Source: Pseudomonas mediterranea CFBP 5447 | GTDB taxonomy: Bacteria > Pseudomonadota > Gammaproteobacteria > Pseudomonadales > Pseudomonadaceae | Direction of reading: 5' to 3' | Assembly: GCF_000774145.1 (NCBI RefSeq) | Contig: NZ_KN322983.1 | Span: 186,001 to 250,000, forward strand | DNA: 64,000 nt | Part shown: positions 34,901-42,901 of the stretch, in pieces | Numbering within the stretch: position 1 is the stretch's first letter | How the letters are laid out: each line of letters opens with the position of its first letter | Notes under the pieces: generated by a model | The model's input: the letters and a program-made list of their open reading frames with translations, nothing else | The model's database searches: none | Told to the model about the DNA's origin: nothing | Translations under genes and position numbers: made by a program

Positions 34901-35905
34901 GCAATCGCCGACAGCGACGAGTGCAAGCGCGGTACCTTCGTGATGCCAACGCTTATCGAGCTGGAAAGCTTCGATGAGCTGCAACGCGAGATCTTTGGTC
35001 CGGTGCTGCACGTGGTGCGCTACAAGCGCAAGGAACTGGACCAGTTGATCAACCAGATCAATGCCTCCGGCTATGGCCTGACCCTGGGCGTGCATACCCG
35101 TATCGACGAAACCATCGCCAAGGTGATCGACAACGTCCATGCCGGCAACGTCTACGTGAACCGCAACATCGTCGGTGCCGTGGTCGGTGTACAGCCGTTC
35201 GGTGGCGAAGGCCTGTCGGGCACCGGTCCGAAAGCCGGTGGTCCGCTTTACCTGTACCGTTTGCTGTCGACACGTCCTACCGATGCGATCCAGCAGTCCT
35301 TCGTCCGTAGCGATGCTGTCAACGCTCCGGACATGCGCTTGCGTGAAGCCATGAGCAAACCGCTGACCGCCCTGCAAGCCTGGGCCGACAGCCAGAAGCT
35401 CGCCGAACTGAGCGCCCTGTGCGTGCAATTCGCGGCCCAGTCGCAAAGCGGTATCACCCGCCAGTTGACCGGTCCGACCGGCGAACGCAACAGCTATGCC
35501 ATCCTGCCGCGCGAGCACGTGCTGTGCCTGGCCGACGTGGAAGGCGATCTGCTGACGCAACTAGCCGCCGTACTGGCCGTGGGTGGCTCGGCCGTGTGGC
35601 CGGAAACCGACACGAGCAAGGCCTTGTTCGCACGTTTGCCGAAGGACATCCAGGCGCGCATTCAGCGTGTATCCGACTGGACCAAGGACGATGTGGTGTA
35701 CGACGCGGTCCTGCATCACGGCGACTCGGATCAACTGCGCAGTGTTTGCCAGCAAGTGGCCAAGCGCGCCGGCGCCATCGTCGGGGTCCATGGCCTGTCC
35801 CAGGGCGAAACCGGCATCGCGCTGGAACGCCTGGTGATCGAGCGGGCGCTGAGCGTCAACACCGCTGCGGCGGGCGGTAACGCCAGCCTGATGACCATCG
35901 GTTAA
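31952..35905 (+). CDS. putA: Trifunctional proline dehydrogenase / P5C dehydrogenase / put repressor
   Basis: This 1317-residue protein oxidises proline to glutamate. The N-terminus MATTTLGVKLDDPTRERLK is a ribbon-helix-helix DNA-binding domain, so it also represses put genes when not reduced at the membrane. The FAD-binding proline dehydrogenase barrel spans about residues 260-570 (for example GPGISIKLSALHPRYSRAQ and RLVKGAYWDSEIK). The NAD-dependent aldehyde dehydrogenase spans about 650-1130, with the Glu loop IAETGGQNAMI and the catalytic Cys in SAGQRCSALRVL. A short C-terminal domain closes it. GAGGATAAAAAT precedes the ATG. Confidence 0.97.
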   Translation: MATTTLGVKLDDPTRERLKAAATSIDRTPHWLIKQAIFNYLEKLEGGATLTELNGSIRAEGDDAGDVQVDHAHQCFLEFAESILPQSVLRASITAAYRRPEPEVVPMLIEQARLPAEMAEATNKLAASIAEKLRNQKSAGGRAGIVQGLLQEFSLSSQEGVALMCLAEALLRIPDKGTRDALIRDKISTGNWQPHLGNSPSLFVNAATWGLLLTGKLVATHNEAGLTSSLSRIIGKSGEPMIRKGVDMAMRLMGEQFVTGETIAEALANASKFESKGFRYSYDMLGEAALTEHDAQKYLASYEQAIHSIGKASHGRGIYEGPGISIKLSALHPRYSRAQYERVMDELYPRLLSLTLLAKQYDIGLNIDAEEADRLELSLDLLERLCFEPKLTGWNGIGFVIQAYQKRCPYVIDYVIDLARRSRHRLMIRLVKGAYWDSEIKRAQVEGLEGYPVYTRKVYTDVSYIACARKLLSVPEVIYPQFATHNAHTLSAIYHIAGQNYYPGQYEFQCLHGMGEPLYEQVVGKVSEGKLNRPCRVYAPVGTHETLLAYLVRRLLENGANTSFVNRIADQSISIQELVADPVASIEQMATLEGGFGLPHPRIPLPRDLYGSERANSSGIDMANEHRLASLSCALLATAHNDWKAAPILGCAASEETPAQVLNPSDHRDVVGQVQEATVEDVDNAIQCALNAAPIWQATPPAERAAILERAADLMEGEIQPLMGLLAREAGKTFANAIAEVREAVDFLRYYAVQARNDFSNDAHRPLGPVVCISPWNFPLAIFSGQVAAALAAGNPVLAKPAEQTPLVAAQAVRLMLEAGIPEGVLQLLPGRGETVGARLVGDERVKGVMFTGSTEVARLLQRNIAGRLDNQGRPIPLIAETGGQNAMIVDSSALTEQVVIDVVSSAFDSAGQRCSALRVLCLQEDSADRVIEMLKGAMAESRLGNPERLSVDIGPVIDAEAKAGIEKHIQAMRDKGRTVYQMAIADSDECKRGTFVMPTLIELESFDELQREIFGPVLHVVRYKRKELDQLINQINASGYGLTLGVHTRIDETIAKVIDNVHAGNVYVNRNIVGAVVGVQPFGGEGLSGTGPKAGGPLYLYRLLSTRPTDAIQQSFVRSDAVNAPDMRLREAMSKPLTALQAWADSQKLAELSALCVQFAAQSQSGITRQLTGPTGERNSYAILPREHVLCLADVEGDLLTQLAAVLAVGGSAVWPETDTSKALFARLPKDIQARIQRVSDWTKDDVVYDAVLHHGDSDQLRSVCQQVAKRAGAIVGVHGLSQGETGIALERLVIERALSVNTAAAGGNASLMTIG

Positions 35906-35952
35906 CGCAATAGGCTGGGTGGCCGCAATAGCTACTCAGCCTGTACAGCCCC

Positions 35953-36041
35953 TGTGGGAGCGAGCCTGCTCGCGATAGCGGAGTCACATCCGAAGCAGAT
36001 GTGACTGACAGGCCGCCATCGCGAGCAGGCTCGCTCCCACA
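35953..36041. repeat. REPIN after putA with extra inner hairpin
   Basis: Inverted arms TGTGGGAGCGAGCCTGCTCG and its inverse enclose a perfect 9-bp inner inverted repeat, AGTCACATC / GATGTGACT, so the spacer itself folds. Confidence 0.85.
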
Positions 36042-36147
36042 TGGGATTAGTGTCGCCCTCACCTCTCCATCACTGCCATCAATCATCCTGTTCAGCCTCT
36101 ATTTCCGGTTCTAGACTCGGCCCCATTCCAAAGAAAGGTAGGCCGCC

Positions 36148-37950
36148 ATGTCCGAGACGTTGCTCAGTTCCCGCAATCTGGCTTTCGAGCTGTATGAAGT
36201 CCTCGATGCCGAGGGCCTGACCCAGCGCGAGCGGTTCGCCGAGCACAATCGCGAAACCTTCGATGCGGCCATCGGTACGGCCCGCAGCATCGCCGAGAAG
36301 TATTTCGCGCCCCACAACCGCAAGAACGATGAAAACGAACCGCGCTACGAAAACGGCCAGGCCGTCCTCATTCCAGAGGTGAAACCGGCTGTGGATGCCT
36401 TCCTGGAGGCCGGCTTCCTCAACGCCGCGCGCAGTTTCGAGGCTGGAGGCATGCAACTGCCCACGTTGCTGTCCCAGGCCTGCTTTGCCCATTTTCAATC
36501 CGCCAATGCCGCATCGACTTCCTATCCGTTCCTGACCATGGGCGCGGCGAACCTGATCGAGAGCTTTGGCGACGAGGAGCAGAAACGCCGCTTTCTGCAG
36601 CCGATGATCGAGGGTCGCTTCTTCGGCACCATGGCCCTGACCGAACCCCACGCGGGCTCTTCGCTAGCGGATATTCGTACACGTGCAGAGCCGGCGTCCG
36701 ACGGCACCTATCGACTCAAGGGCAACAAGATCTTCATTTCCGGAGGCGATCATCCGCTGTCGGAAAACATCGTGCACATGGTCCTGGCAAAACTGCCGGA
36801 CGCACCGCCAGGTGTTAAGGGCATCTCACTGTTTATCGTGCCCAAATTCCTGGTCAACGACGACGGCAGCCTCGGCCAGCGCAACGACGTGCTCCTGGCC
36901 GGGTTGTTCCACAAGATGGGCTGGCGCGGGACCACCTCCACGGCGCTGAACTTTGGCGACAACGGCGAATGTGTCGGCTACCTCGTGGGAAAACCGCACC
37001 ACGGCTTGAGCTACATGTTCCAGATGATGAACGAGGCCCGGATCGGTGTCGGGATGGGCGCGGTGATGCTGGGTTACGCCGGCTATCTGTATTCCCTCGA
37101 CTACGCCCGCGAACGCCCACAGGGCCGGGTACCAGACAGCAAGGACCCGAGCACCGCGCCCGTGGCGATCATCCAGCATGCCGACGTACGCCGCATGCTA
37201 CTGACCCAGAAGGCCTACGTTGAAGGTTCGTTTGATCTGGGCCTGTATGCGGCGCGGCTGTTCGACGACACCACCACCCTTGAAAGCGAGGCCGAGCGCA
37301 GGCGCGCCCATGAGCTACTGGACCTGCTGACCCCGATCGTCAAATCCTGGCCGTCGGAGTTCTGCCTGAAGGCCAACGAACTGGCGATCCAGATCCTCGG
37401 TGGGCATGGCTACACCCGCGAGTACCCGGTCGAGCAGTATTACCGCGACAACCGACTGAACCCGATCCACGAAGGTACTCACGGCATCCAGTCCCTGGAC
37501 CTGCTGGGACGCAAACTGGCGCAGAACGGCGGCGCCGGGCTCAAGCAACTGATCCGCCTGGTGGCCGACACCACCGAACGCGCCCAGGCGTACGAATCAT
37601 TGACGCCCCTGCGTCAGCCACTGGAAGCCCTGGTGGCACGTCTGCAATCAGTGACTCTTGGTCTACTGACCGACCTGGCCCGAGGCAAGGTCAACAGCAG
37701 CCTCGCCAATTCGGCGCTGTACCTCAAGGTGTTTGGCCACATGGTGATCGGCTGGCGCTGGCTGGAGCAGGCGATCCGTGCCGAGGAAGGCCTCGCCAGG
37801 GGCAACGCAGCCGATAGCGATTTCTATCAAGGCAAGCTGCAAGCGGCGCGGTACTTCCTGACGTGGGAAGTGCCCGGTTGCCATCATGAACTGGCGCTGC
37901 TCGAGACACGGGACGACACGTGCCTGGCGATGCGGGACGAGTGGTTCTGA
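36148..37950 (+). CDS. Acyl-CoA dehydrogenase (C-terminal domain family, PA5020-like)
   Basis: This 600-residue FAD enzyme introduces a trans double bond in an acyl-CoA. The family core has MALTEPHAGSSLADI (FAD-binding), LKGNKIFISGGDHPL, and LGGHGYTREYPVEQYYRDNR with the region that carries the catalytic base. At 600 residues it is longer than classical 380-residue members and has the extra C-terminal domain seen in FadE5-like enzymes. The N-terminal MSETLLSSRNLAFELYEVLD matches the Pseudomonas group. Substrate chain length is not predictable. AAAGGTAGGCCGCC precedes the ATG. Confidence 0.9.
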   Translation: MSETLLSSRNLAFELYEVLDAEGLTQRERFAEHNRETFDAAIGTARSIAEKYFAPHNRKNDENEPRYENGQAVLIPEVKPAVDAFLEAGFLNAARSFEAGGMQLPTLLSQACFAHFQSANAASTSYPFLTMGAANLIESFGDEEQKRRFLQPMIEGRFFGTMALTEPHAGSSLADIRTRAEPASDGTYRLKGNKIFISGGDHPLSENIVHMVLAKLPDAPPGVKGISLFIVPKFLVNDDGSLGQRNDVLLAGLFHKMGWRGTTSTALNFGDNGECVGYLVGKPHHGLSYMFQMMNEARIGVGMGAVMLGYAGYLYSLDYARERPQGRVPDSKDPSTAPVAIIQHADVRRMLLTQKAYVEGSFDLGLYAARLFDDTTTLESEAERRRAHELLDLLTPIVKSWPSEFCLKANELAIQILGGHGYTREYPVEQYYRDNRLNPIHEGTHGIQSLDLLGRKLAQNGGAGLKQLIRLVADTTERAQAYESLTPLRQPLEALVARLQSVTLGLLTDLARGKVNSSLANSALYLKVFGHMVIGWRWLEQAIRAEEGLARGNAADSDFYQGKLQAARYFLTWEVPGCHHELALLETRDDTCLAMRDEWF

Positions 37951-37990
37951 GCCGGGGCCGGACTATTTCTCCCCCGGCTACACCCAATCC

Positions 37991-38196
37991 ATTGTGGGGC
38001 TTGCCCGCGATGGCGGCCTGACACCCGACCTACATCTGTGGGAATGGTCGGAGCCCGGCACAATTGGGCCGGCGTACAGCCGAAAGAGAGACGTCGGCTG
38101 TCAGGACGCCATCGCGAGCAGGCTCGCTCCCACAGATGGACCGGCTACGGCCGGGAGAAATAGATCGGCCGCCTTCGCGAGCAAGCCCGCCACAAT
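37991..38196. repeat. Nested REP palindromes between acyl-CoA dehydrogenase and chemoreceptor genes
   Basis: Outer arms are ATTGTGGGGCTTGCCCGCG (from 37991) and CGCGAGCAAGCCCGCCACAAT (to 38196). Inner arms are CATCTGTGGGA (38033-38043) and TCCCACAGATG (38128-38138), the right one part of a standard REP core. Inside again is ACAGCCGA / TCGGCTGT (38076-38083, 38094-38101). A further GC-rich hairpin without T-run (AGCCGGGG / CCCCGGCT, about 37950-37979) follows the dehydrogenase stop. Confidence 0.75.
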
Positions 38197-38214
38197 AGGA
38201 ACCGGAGCCCCCTC

Positions 38215-40152
38215 TCAACTCAACTTGAAGCCTCCCATCTGCCGAGCCAGATCATCCGCCAGGCGCTGCAAGGTCCGACAATCCTCGCGACAAGCCCTGA
38301 CCTCTCCAGCCGTGGCCCGAGCCAGGTCAGAAATCCCCTGTACGTTGCGGTTGATCTCCTCAGTCACCGCCGACTGCTCTTCAGTAGCCGTCGCCACCTG
38401 ATGATTCATGTCGCTGATGCGCTCGACCTGCCCAGTAATGGCTGTCAGCGAAACACCGGTACGTTGGCTCGATTCGACCCCTGTCCCCGTAGCCGCTTGC
38501 CCGGTGTGCATCGACGACACCGCATTTTCCGCCCCTTGCTTGAGGCTGCCGATGATCTGCTGGATTTCATCGGTGGACGTCTGGGTCCGTCGCGCCAGGG
38601 TGCGGACTTCATCGGCCACGACGGCAAAGCCACGCCCCATGTCCCCGGCGCGGGCGGCTTCGATGGCCGCGTTCAGTGCCAGCAGGTTGGTCTGCTCCGA
38701 AATACCGCGAATCACCGCCAGCACCTGATCGATGGACGCTACCTGATCCGCCAGTTCCCCCACGGCCGCCGCCGCAACGCCGATCTCATCGGACATGCTT
38801 TCAATATGCCGGATCGAACCGCCCACCACCTCCCGGGCCTGCAACGCTTCATCCCGGGCGGTTTGAGACGCTACAGCAGCATTGCCTGCATTCTGGGCGA
38901 TTTCCTGCACCGTGAGGCCCATTTCGTGAACGGCAGTGGCAACCATGTCCGTCATCTCCTGCTGCCGACCGGAGCGCTGGGCCGTGTTGTCCACCACAAG
39001 CGCTACCTGGCCGACAGCCGTGCGCAGGCGCTCGCTGGTGGCGAGCACTTCACCGATCATGCCCCGCTGGCTTTCCAGGAAGCGATTGAAACCTCGCGCC
39101 AGGTCACCCAGCTCGTCGGCACGACTGGAATCTAACCGGTGGGTCAAATCTCCACCACCGCTACCGATCGCAACCAGCGCCGCTGTTACCTGGCGAATCG
39201 GACGGATCAATCCGCGAGCCAGCAGTACCACCAGAAGCAGGCATATGAATGCCACTCCGAGGCCGATAAAACAGCTCATCCACATGGCGCGACGGGCCTC
39301 GGCATAGATCTGCGACTGGGGCACTTCGGCCACCAGGGTCCAGCCCAGATCACGCAGCGGCAGGCTCAAGGCGAGGAAGTCTTCACCGTCGCGCACGAAT
39401 GTGCTGCTGGCAAGCCCCTTTTGTCCCATGACTGCCTGCGCGGCGGGGGCACCGATCTGTTCGGACAATTGACGCTTGCCACTGAACCGGGCTTCGGGAT
39501 GAACCTGGATCAGGCCGTCAGACCGCACGAGATAGACTTTGCCGCGCTCGCCAAAGCTGAAGTTCTCGATCAGTTGCGACAATGCCTTGAGCCGCAGGCC
39601 AAGCCCGGCAATGCCGACAACCTTGCCGGCCTGCTCGACCTTGAGGTCGATAAACAACGTCAACTCACCCGTGGCGCTGTCACTGTCGATATTGAGGGTG
39701 CGCGGCTGGTTGCCATCCAGGAAGGAGTAGAACCAACCATCGGAAGGGTTGCTCCGGGCAAGGGTCCGGTCCAGGCCTTTTTCCGTGTAGTAGCGACCGG
39801 AATTGGCGCCTACGATCAACACGGTAAAGGCGTTATGCCCAGCGCGGATACCTTCCAGATAACGCACGAAGCCGGCTGTAGCTGCGCTGTCCTCACCCCC
39901 GGCCAGCCACTCTTTGACCATGCTGTTGCTGGCGATGTCCTTGGCGGCCGTCAACGGCTGGACCAGAATTCGCTCGATGTCATTGCGTGTCGCTTCGATG
40001 CTCGACGGCAACGCCTGCTCCACGAGGTACTGCTGGGCCAGGCGATTGACCACGAGGGTATAAACGCCAACCACGATGAGAATACTCACCAGCAGGGCGG
40101 TGCCCATGCCAAGGATCAACTGCCACTGAATACTGCGTCGCCAGAACCACAT
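38215..40152 (-). CDS. Methyl-accepting chemotaxis protein, dCache-type sensor
   Basis: This 645-residue chemoreceptor has a first membrane segment at about residues 10-32, a periplasmic sensor of about 240 residues that looks like a double-Cache domain ([19 protein letters not shown] and [17 protein letters not shown]), a second segment near 285-308, HAMP, then a signalling domain with the hairpin tip [18 protein letters not shown] and [17 protein letters not shown]. The ligand is unknown; Cache receptors of this build often bind amino or organic acids. I chose the ATG at 40152 (GGGGGTG upstream); longer in-frame starts lack family support. About 70 bases upstream is GTCGATAA, one base from the sigma-28 -10 box. 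Confidence 0.9.
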   Translation of the reverse strand: MWFWRRSIQWQLILGMGTALLVSILIVVGVYTLVVNRLAQQYLVEQALPSSIEATRNDIERILVQPLTAAKDIASNSMVKEWLAGGEDSAATAGFVRYLEGIRAGHNAFTVLIVGANSGRYYTEKGLDRTLARSNPSDGWFYSFLDGNQPRTLNIDSDSATGELTLFIDLKVEQAGKVVGIAGLGLRLKALSQLIENFSFGERGKVYLVRSDGLIQVHPEARFSGKRQLSEQIGAPAAQAVMGQKGLASSTFVRDGEDFLALSLPLRDLGWTLVAEVPQSQIYAEARRAMWMSCFIGLGVAFICLLLVVLLARGLIRPIRQVTAALVAIGSGGGDLTHRLDSSRADELGDLARGFNRFLESQRGMIGEVLATSERLRTAVGQVALVVDNTAQRSGRQQEMTDMVATAVHEMGLTVQEIAQNAGNAAVASQTARDEALQAREVVGGSIRHIESMSDEIGVAAAAVGELADQVASIDQVLAVIRGISEQTNLLALNAAIEAARAGDMGRGFAVVADEVRTLARRTQTSTDEIQQIIGSLKQGAENAVSSMHTGQAATGTGVESSQRTGVSLTAITGQVERISDMNHQVATATEEQSAVTEEINRNVQGISDLARATAGEVRACREDCRTLQRLADDLARQMGGFKLS

Positions 40153-40254
40153 GAAGCACCCCCAGGGAATAAGATGCTGGAAACGCTGCAACAGCCATGC
40201 CGATTGTATACAAACTTATCGACAATCTACTGCCTGGGTGTACTCATATTATTT

Positions 40255-40557
40255 TCAGGCTTGCTGGATGGTCTTGGAGATGACATCGACCGTGGCGCTG
40301 ACCTGCTCTTGGTAACGATCGAGCTCTGCCTGATGCCGCTTCTGCATTTCCATCTGCTGCGAGCACAGGTTCATTGCTGCCAATACCAACAGACGGTCAC
40401 CGATCAGCGTCGGGTATTTTCTCTTGGTGTCGGCCAGGGCAGCCTTGAGCATCGCAGCGGCGTCCAGCAGGGCCTGTTCCTGCCCGGCCGGTGCCTTGAT
40501 CGAATAGTCTTCTCCCAGGATCGAGATCACCGTCACCCCATCGGCGCCGTGCCTCAT
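40255..40557 (-). CDS. ZapA-like cell division protein
   Basis: This 100-residue protein has the ZapA layout: an N-terminal beta-strand head (VTVISILGEDYSIKAP), then a helix with GDRLLVLAAMNLCSQQMEMQ and a C-terminal coiled coil. ZapA crosslinks FtsZ filaments at the division ring. The ATG overlaps the stop of the upstream coiled-coil gene (ATGA). In Pseudomonas the standard zapA is followed by 6S RNA (ssrS) and a 5-formyl-THF cyclo-ligase gene; here only about 100 bases separate it from a chemoreceptor gene, so this may be a second copy. Confidence 0.75.
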   Translation of the reverse strand: MRHGADGVTVISILGEDYSIKAPAGQEQALLDAAAMLKAALADTKRKYPTLIGDRLLVLAAMNLCSQQMEMQKRHQAELDRYQEQVSATVDVISKTIQQA

Positions 40558-40784
40558 GCGCTGACAGGACCGGTGCTGGCCCGCTCGATCAATGCCTGGA
40601 TACGGGCGGCGGTAGTGCCGTGGAGTTCTTCCTGTTCCATCAGGCTCAGTTGCAGGCTTTCGTTTTCATCCTTGGCCCTGGCAAGTTCCGCGCTCAGGGT
40701 TTCGTTCAGGCCGGTGAGGTGACGATTCTGTTGCACCAGGTCATTGACCAGTTGCTCCAGCTGGCTGAGGGATGTTTCCAACAT
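40554..40784 (-). CDS. Small coiled-coil protein (ZapB/TIGR02449-like), paired with zapA-like gene
   Basis: This 76-residue, almost fully helical protein (MLETSLSQLEQLVNDLVQQN at the start) has heptad-spaced leucines throughout, so it should form a coiled coil. It resembles the short ZapB/TIGR02449 proteins encoded upstream of zapA in pseudomonads, but similarity is mainly in composition. The stop overlaps the zapA-like start by four bases, strong evidence that both are real and coupled. Confidence 0.7.
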   Translation of the reverse strand: MLETSLSQLEQLVNDLVQQNRHLTGLNETLSAELARAKDENESLQLSLMEQEELHGTTAARIQALIERASTGPVSA

Positions 40785-40961
40785 ATTGATTTCCAGGCTT
40801 TTTCAGGGGGCGCGTACGATAAAGAAAAGTCACCGCCGATGCCATGGCTTGCAGGACGACGGTGCTTCGCTGGCGAGTTGTAGAGACTGCGAATGGGGAA
40901 TCTGGTTCCTGCCCTTCGTCGCACCGACGATGCGACTGTGCGACAAAAGCACGCAGCGGCC

Positions 40962-40988
40962 TCAAGACTTCAACCCCATGACCGATAA
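40962..40988 (+). promoter_or_regulatory. Candidate sigma-28 (FliA) promoter for chemoreceptor gene
   Basis: TCAAGACT, an 11-base spacer, then ACCGATAA. The FliA consensus is TAAAGTTT-N11-GCCGATAA: the -10 matches 7 of 8, the -35 5 of 8, and the spacer is exact. It ends 53 bases before the ATG at 41042, and chemoreceptors are usual FliA targets. Confidence 0.55.
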
Positions 40989-41041
40989 GTCAGTGACACC
41001 AGCCACAGCCCGCACGGACGCGCTTCTTCCCGGTACCTTCC

Positions 41042-42700
41042 ATGTCCCTACGTAATATGAATATCGCGCCGCGGGCGTTCCTGGGGTTTGCCCTGATCGG
41101 CGCCCTGATGCTGGCGCTCGGGGTGTTCGCCCTGACCCAGATGAGCAAAATCCGCAGCTCCGGTGAAAACATCGTCGAGAACAGCGTGCCCAGCATCCAG
41201 GCCCTGGACGAATTCACCCAGCTCACCCTGCGTCTGCGCGTCTTGTCCTATCGCTTGCTGGTCAACCGCGAGCCGGATATCCAACAGAAAACCTTCGAGC
41301 TGTTCGAACAGCGCAACCAACAGATCCGCGCGGCCCAGACCGCCTATGAAAAACTCATCAGCGCCCCTGAAGAGCGGGCCGCTTATGACCAGTACGTGCA
41401 ACTGCTGGGTCAGTATCGTCAGCTCGAAGAACGGATGAAGACGCTGTCACGCAACAATCAGATTGATGAATTGCGCACCCTGCTCAACACTGAGCTGCTG
41501 AGCAATTCCGACGCCATCAATGTCGTCATCAACCGCTTGATGGAGATCAACAATCAGCAAGCCGAAGCGCTCAACCAAGGCGCTACGCAACAGTACTCGA
41601 CCGCTTTCAATTGGGTCGTCGTTCTGCTGGTCATCGCCACCGGCCTGACCTTGCTGTTCGCCTGGCTGCTGACCAACAGCATCACCCGCCCGATTGGCAG
41701 CGCCCTGGGTGCCGCCGAAGAAATCGCCAAGGGTAACCTGACCCGGCCGATCACCGTGGATGGCAATGACGAAGCCGGTCGCCTGTTGCGGGCAATGGCG
41801 ACCATGCAGGAAAAACTGCGCGATACCCTGCAGCGGATCTCCGGCTCGGCGACCCAACTCGCTTCCGCCGCCGAAGAGCTCAACAGCGTCACCGACGAAA
41901 GCGCCCGTGGCCTGACCCAGCAGAACAACGAAATCGAACAGGCCGCCACCGCGGTCAATGAAATGACCAGCGCCGTGGAAGAAGTGGCGCGCAATGCGGT
42001 CAGCACCTCCGAAGCCTCGAAGAACGCTACCTCCTCCGCTGGCGACGGTCGGGACCTGGTGCAGGAAACCGTCAGCGCCATCGAACGCATGAGCGCCGAC
42101 GTGCAAGGCACTGCCACGCTGATTGGCAACCTGGCGGATGAATCCCGCGACATCGGTAAGGTGCTGGATGTGATCCGCGGCTTGGCGGACCAGACCAACC
42201 TGCTGGCCCTGAACGCCGCCATCGAAGCCGCCCGTGCCGGTGAAGCCGGTCGCGGCTTTGCCGTGGTAGCGGACGAAGTGCGCGCCCTGGCCCATCGCAC
42301 CCAGCAGTCGACCAGCGAGATCGAACGCATGATCGGCAGCATCCAGAGCGGCACGGAACAGGCCGTGGACTCGATGCGCAACAGCACCGAACGCGCCGAG
42401 TCGACCTTGAACATCGCCCGCGGCGCCGGCCTATCCCTGGACACCATCAACACCGCCATCGTCGAAATCAACGAACGCAACCTGGTGATCGCCAGCGCCG
42501 CCGAAGAACAGGCCCAAGTGGCCCGTGAAGTGGACCGCAACCTGGTGAACATCCGCGACCTGTCGGTGCAATCGGCCACCGGCGCCAACCAGACCAGCGC
42601 CGCCAGTGCCGAACTGTCGCGCCTGGCGGTGGACTTGTCGCGCCTGGCCGCGGCCCGCTGGGCCGCGGCGCGGCCCCCAATCAAATCCCTACGTTTGTAG
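41042..42700 (+). CDS. Methyl-accepting chemotaxis protein, four-helix-bundle sensor
   Basis: This 552-residue chemoreceptor has a first membrane segment at about residues 12-32, a periplasmic all-helical ligand domain (about 35-190), a second segment near 192-214, HAMP (about 215-270) and a signalling domain with [18 protein letters not shown] and [17 protein letters not shown]. After [11 protein letters not shown] the usual short end (of the type xxxVARFRV) is replaced by [20 protein letters not shown], an unusual basic tail encoded by a GC-rich stretch with a partial repeat of GTCGCGCCTGGC. The ligand is unknown. A sigma-28-like promoter lies upstream. Confidence 0.9.
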   Translation: MSLRNMNIAPRAFLGFALIGALMLALGVFALTQMSKIRSSGENIVENSVPSIQALDEFTQLTLRLRVLSYRLLVNREPDIQQKTFELFEQRNQQIRAAQTAYEKLISAPEERAAYDQYVQLLGQYRQLEERMKTLSRNNQIDELRTLLNTELLSNSDAINVVINRLMEINNQQAEALNQGATQQYSTAFNWVVVLLVIATGLTLLFAWLLTNSITRPIGSALGAAEEIAKGNLTRPITVDGNDEAGRLLRAMATMQEKLRDTLQRISGSATQLASAAEELNSVTDESARGLTQQNNEIEQAATAVNEMTSAVEEVARNAVSTSEASKNATSSAGDGRDLVQETVSAIERMSADVQGTATLIGNLADESRDIGKVLDVIRGLADQTNLLALNAAIEAARAGEAGRGFAVVADEVRALAHRTQQSTSEIERMIGSIQSGTEQAVDSMRNSTERAESTLNIARGAGLSLDTINTAIVEINERNLVIASAAEEQAQVAREVDRNLVNIRDLSVQSATGANQTSAASAELSRLAVDLSRLAAARWAAARPPIKSLRL

Positions 42701-42727
42701 CTGATGTACGCTCACCATTTAACGACT

Positions 42728-42771
42728 GCTTCGCAGCCGAGCGGGAGCAAGCTCCCTCGCCACAGGCCCCG
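42728..42771. repeat. Single REP (GGGAGCAAGCTCCCTCGCCAC class)
   Basis: One arm, GAGCGGGAGCAAGCTCCCTC followed by GCCACAGGC, in the gap between a chemoreceptor and the antiporter gene. No partner arm is present. Confidence 0.75.
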
Positions 42772-42901
42772 CTCAGGGCACAACGGCTTTGAAACCCAAA
42801 AGCTTTTTTGACAGCATCGCATTTCAACAGGTTAGAATCGCTGGCACGCAGACTGCATGGTCAGTTTGTGCCCGTCTTTCAGTTTTCCCGGAGTACTGCC
42901 T

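Noticed and set aside
40216-40223. Sigma-28 promoter for the minus-strand chemoreceptor at 40152
   Set aside because: The -10 (GTCGATAA) is good, but the -35 at 11-base spacing matches only about 3 of 8; left as a remark.
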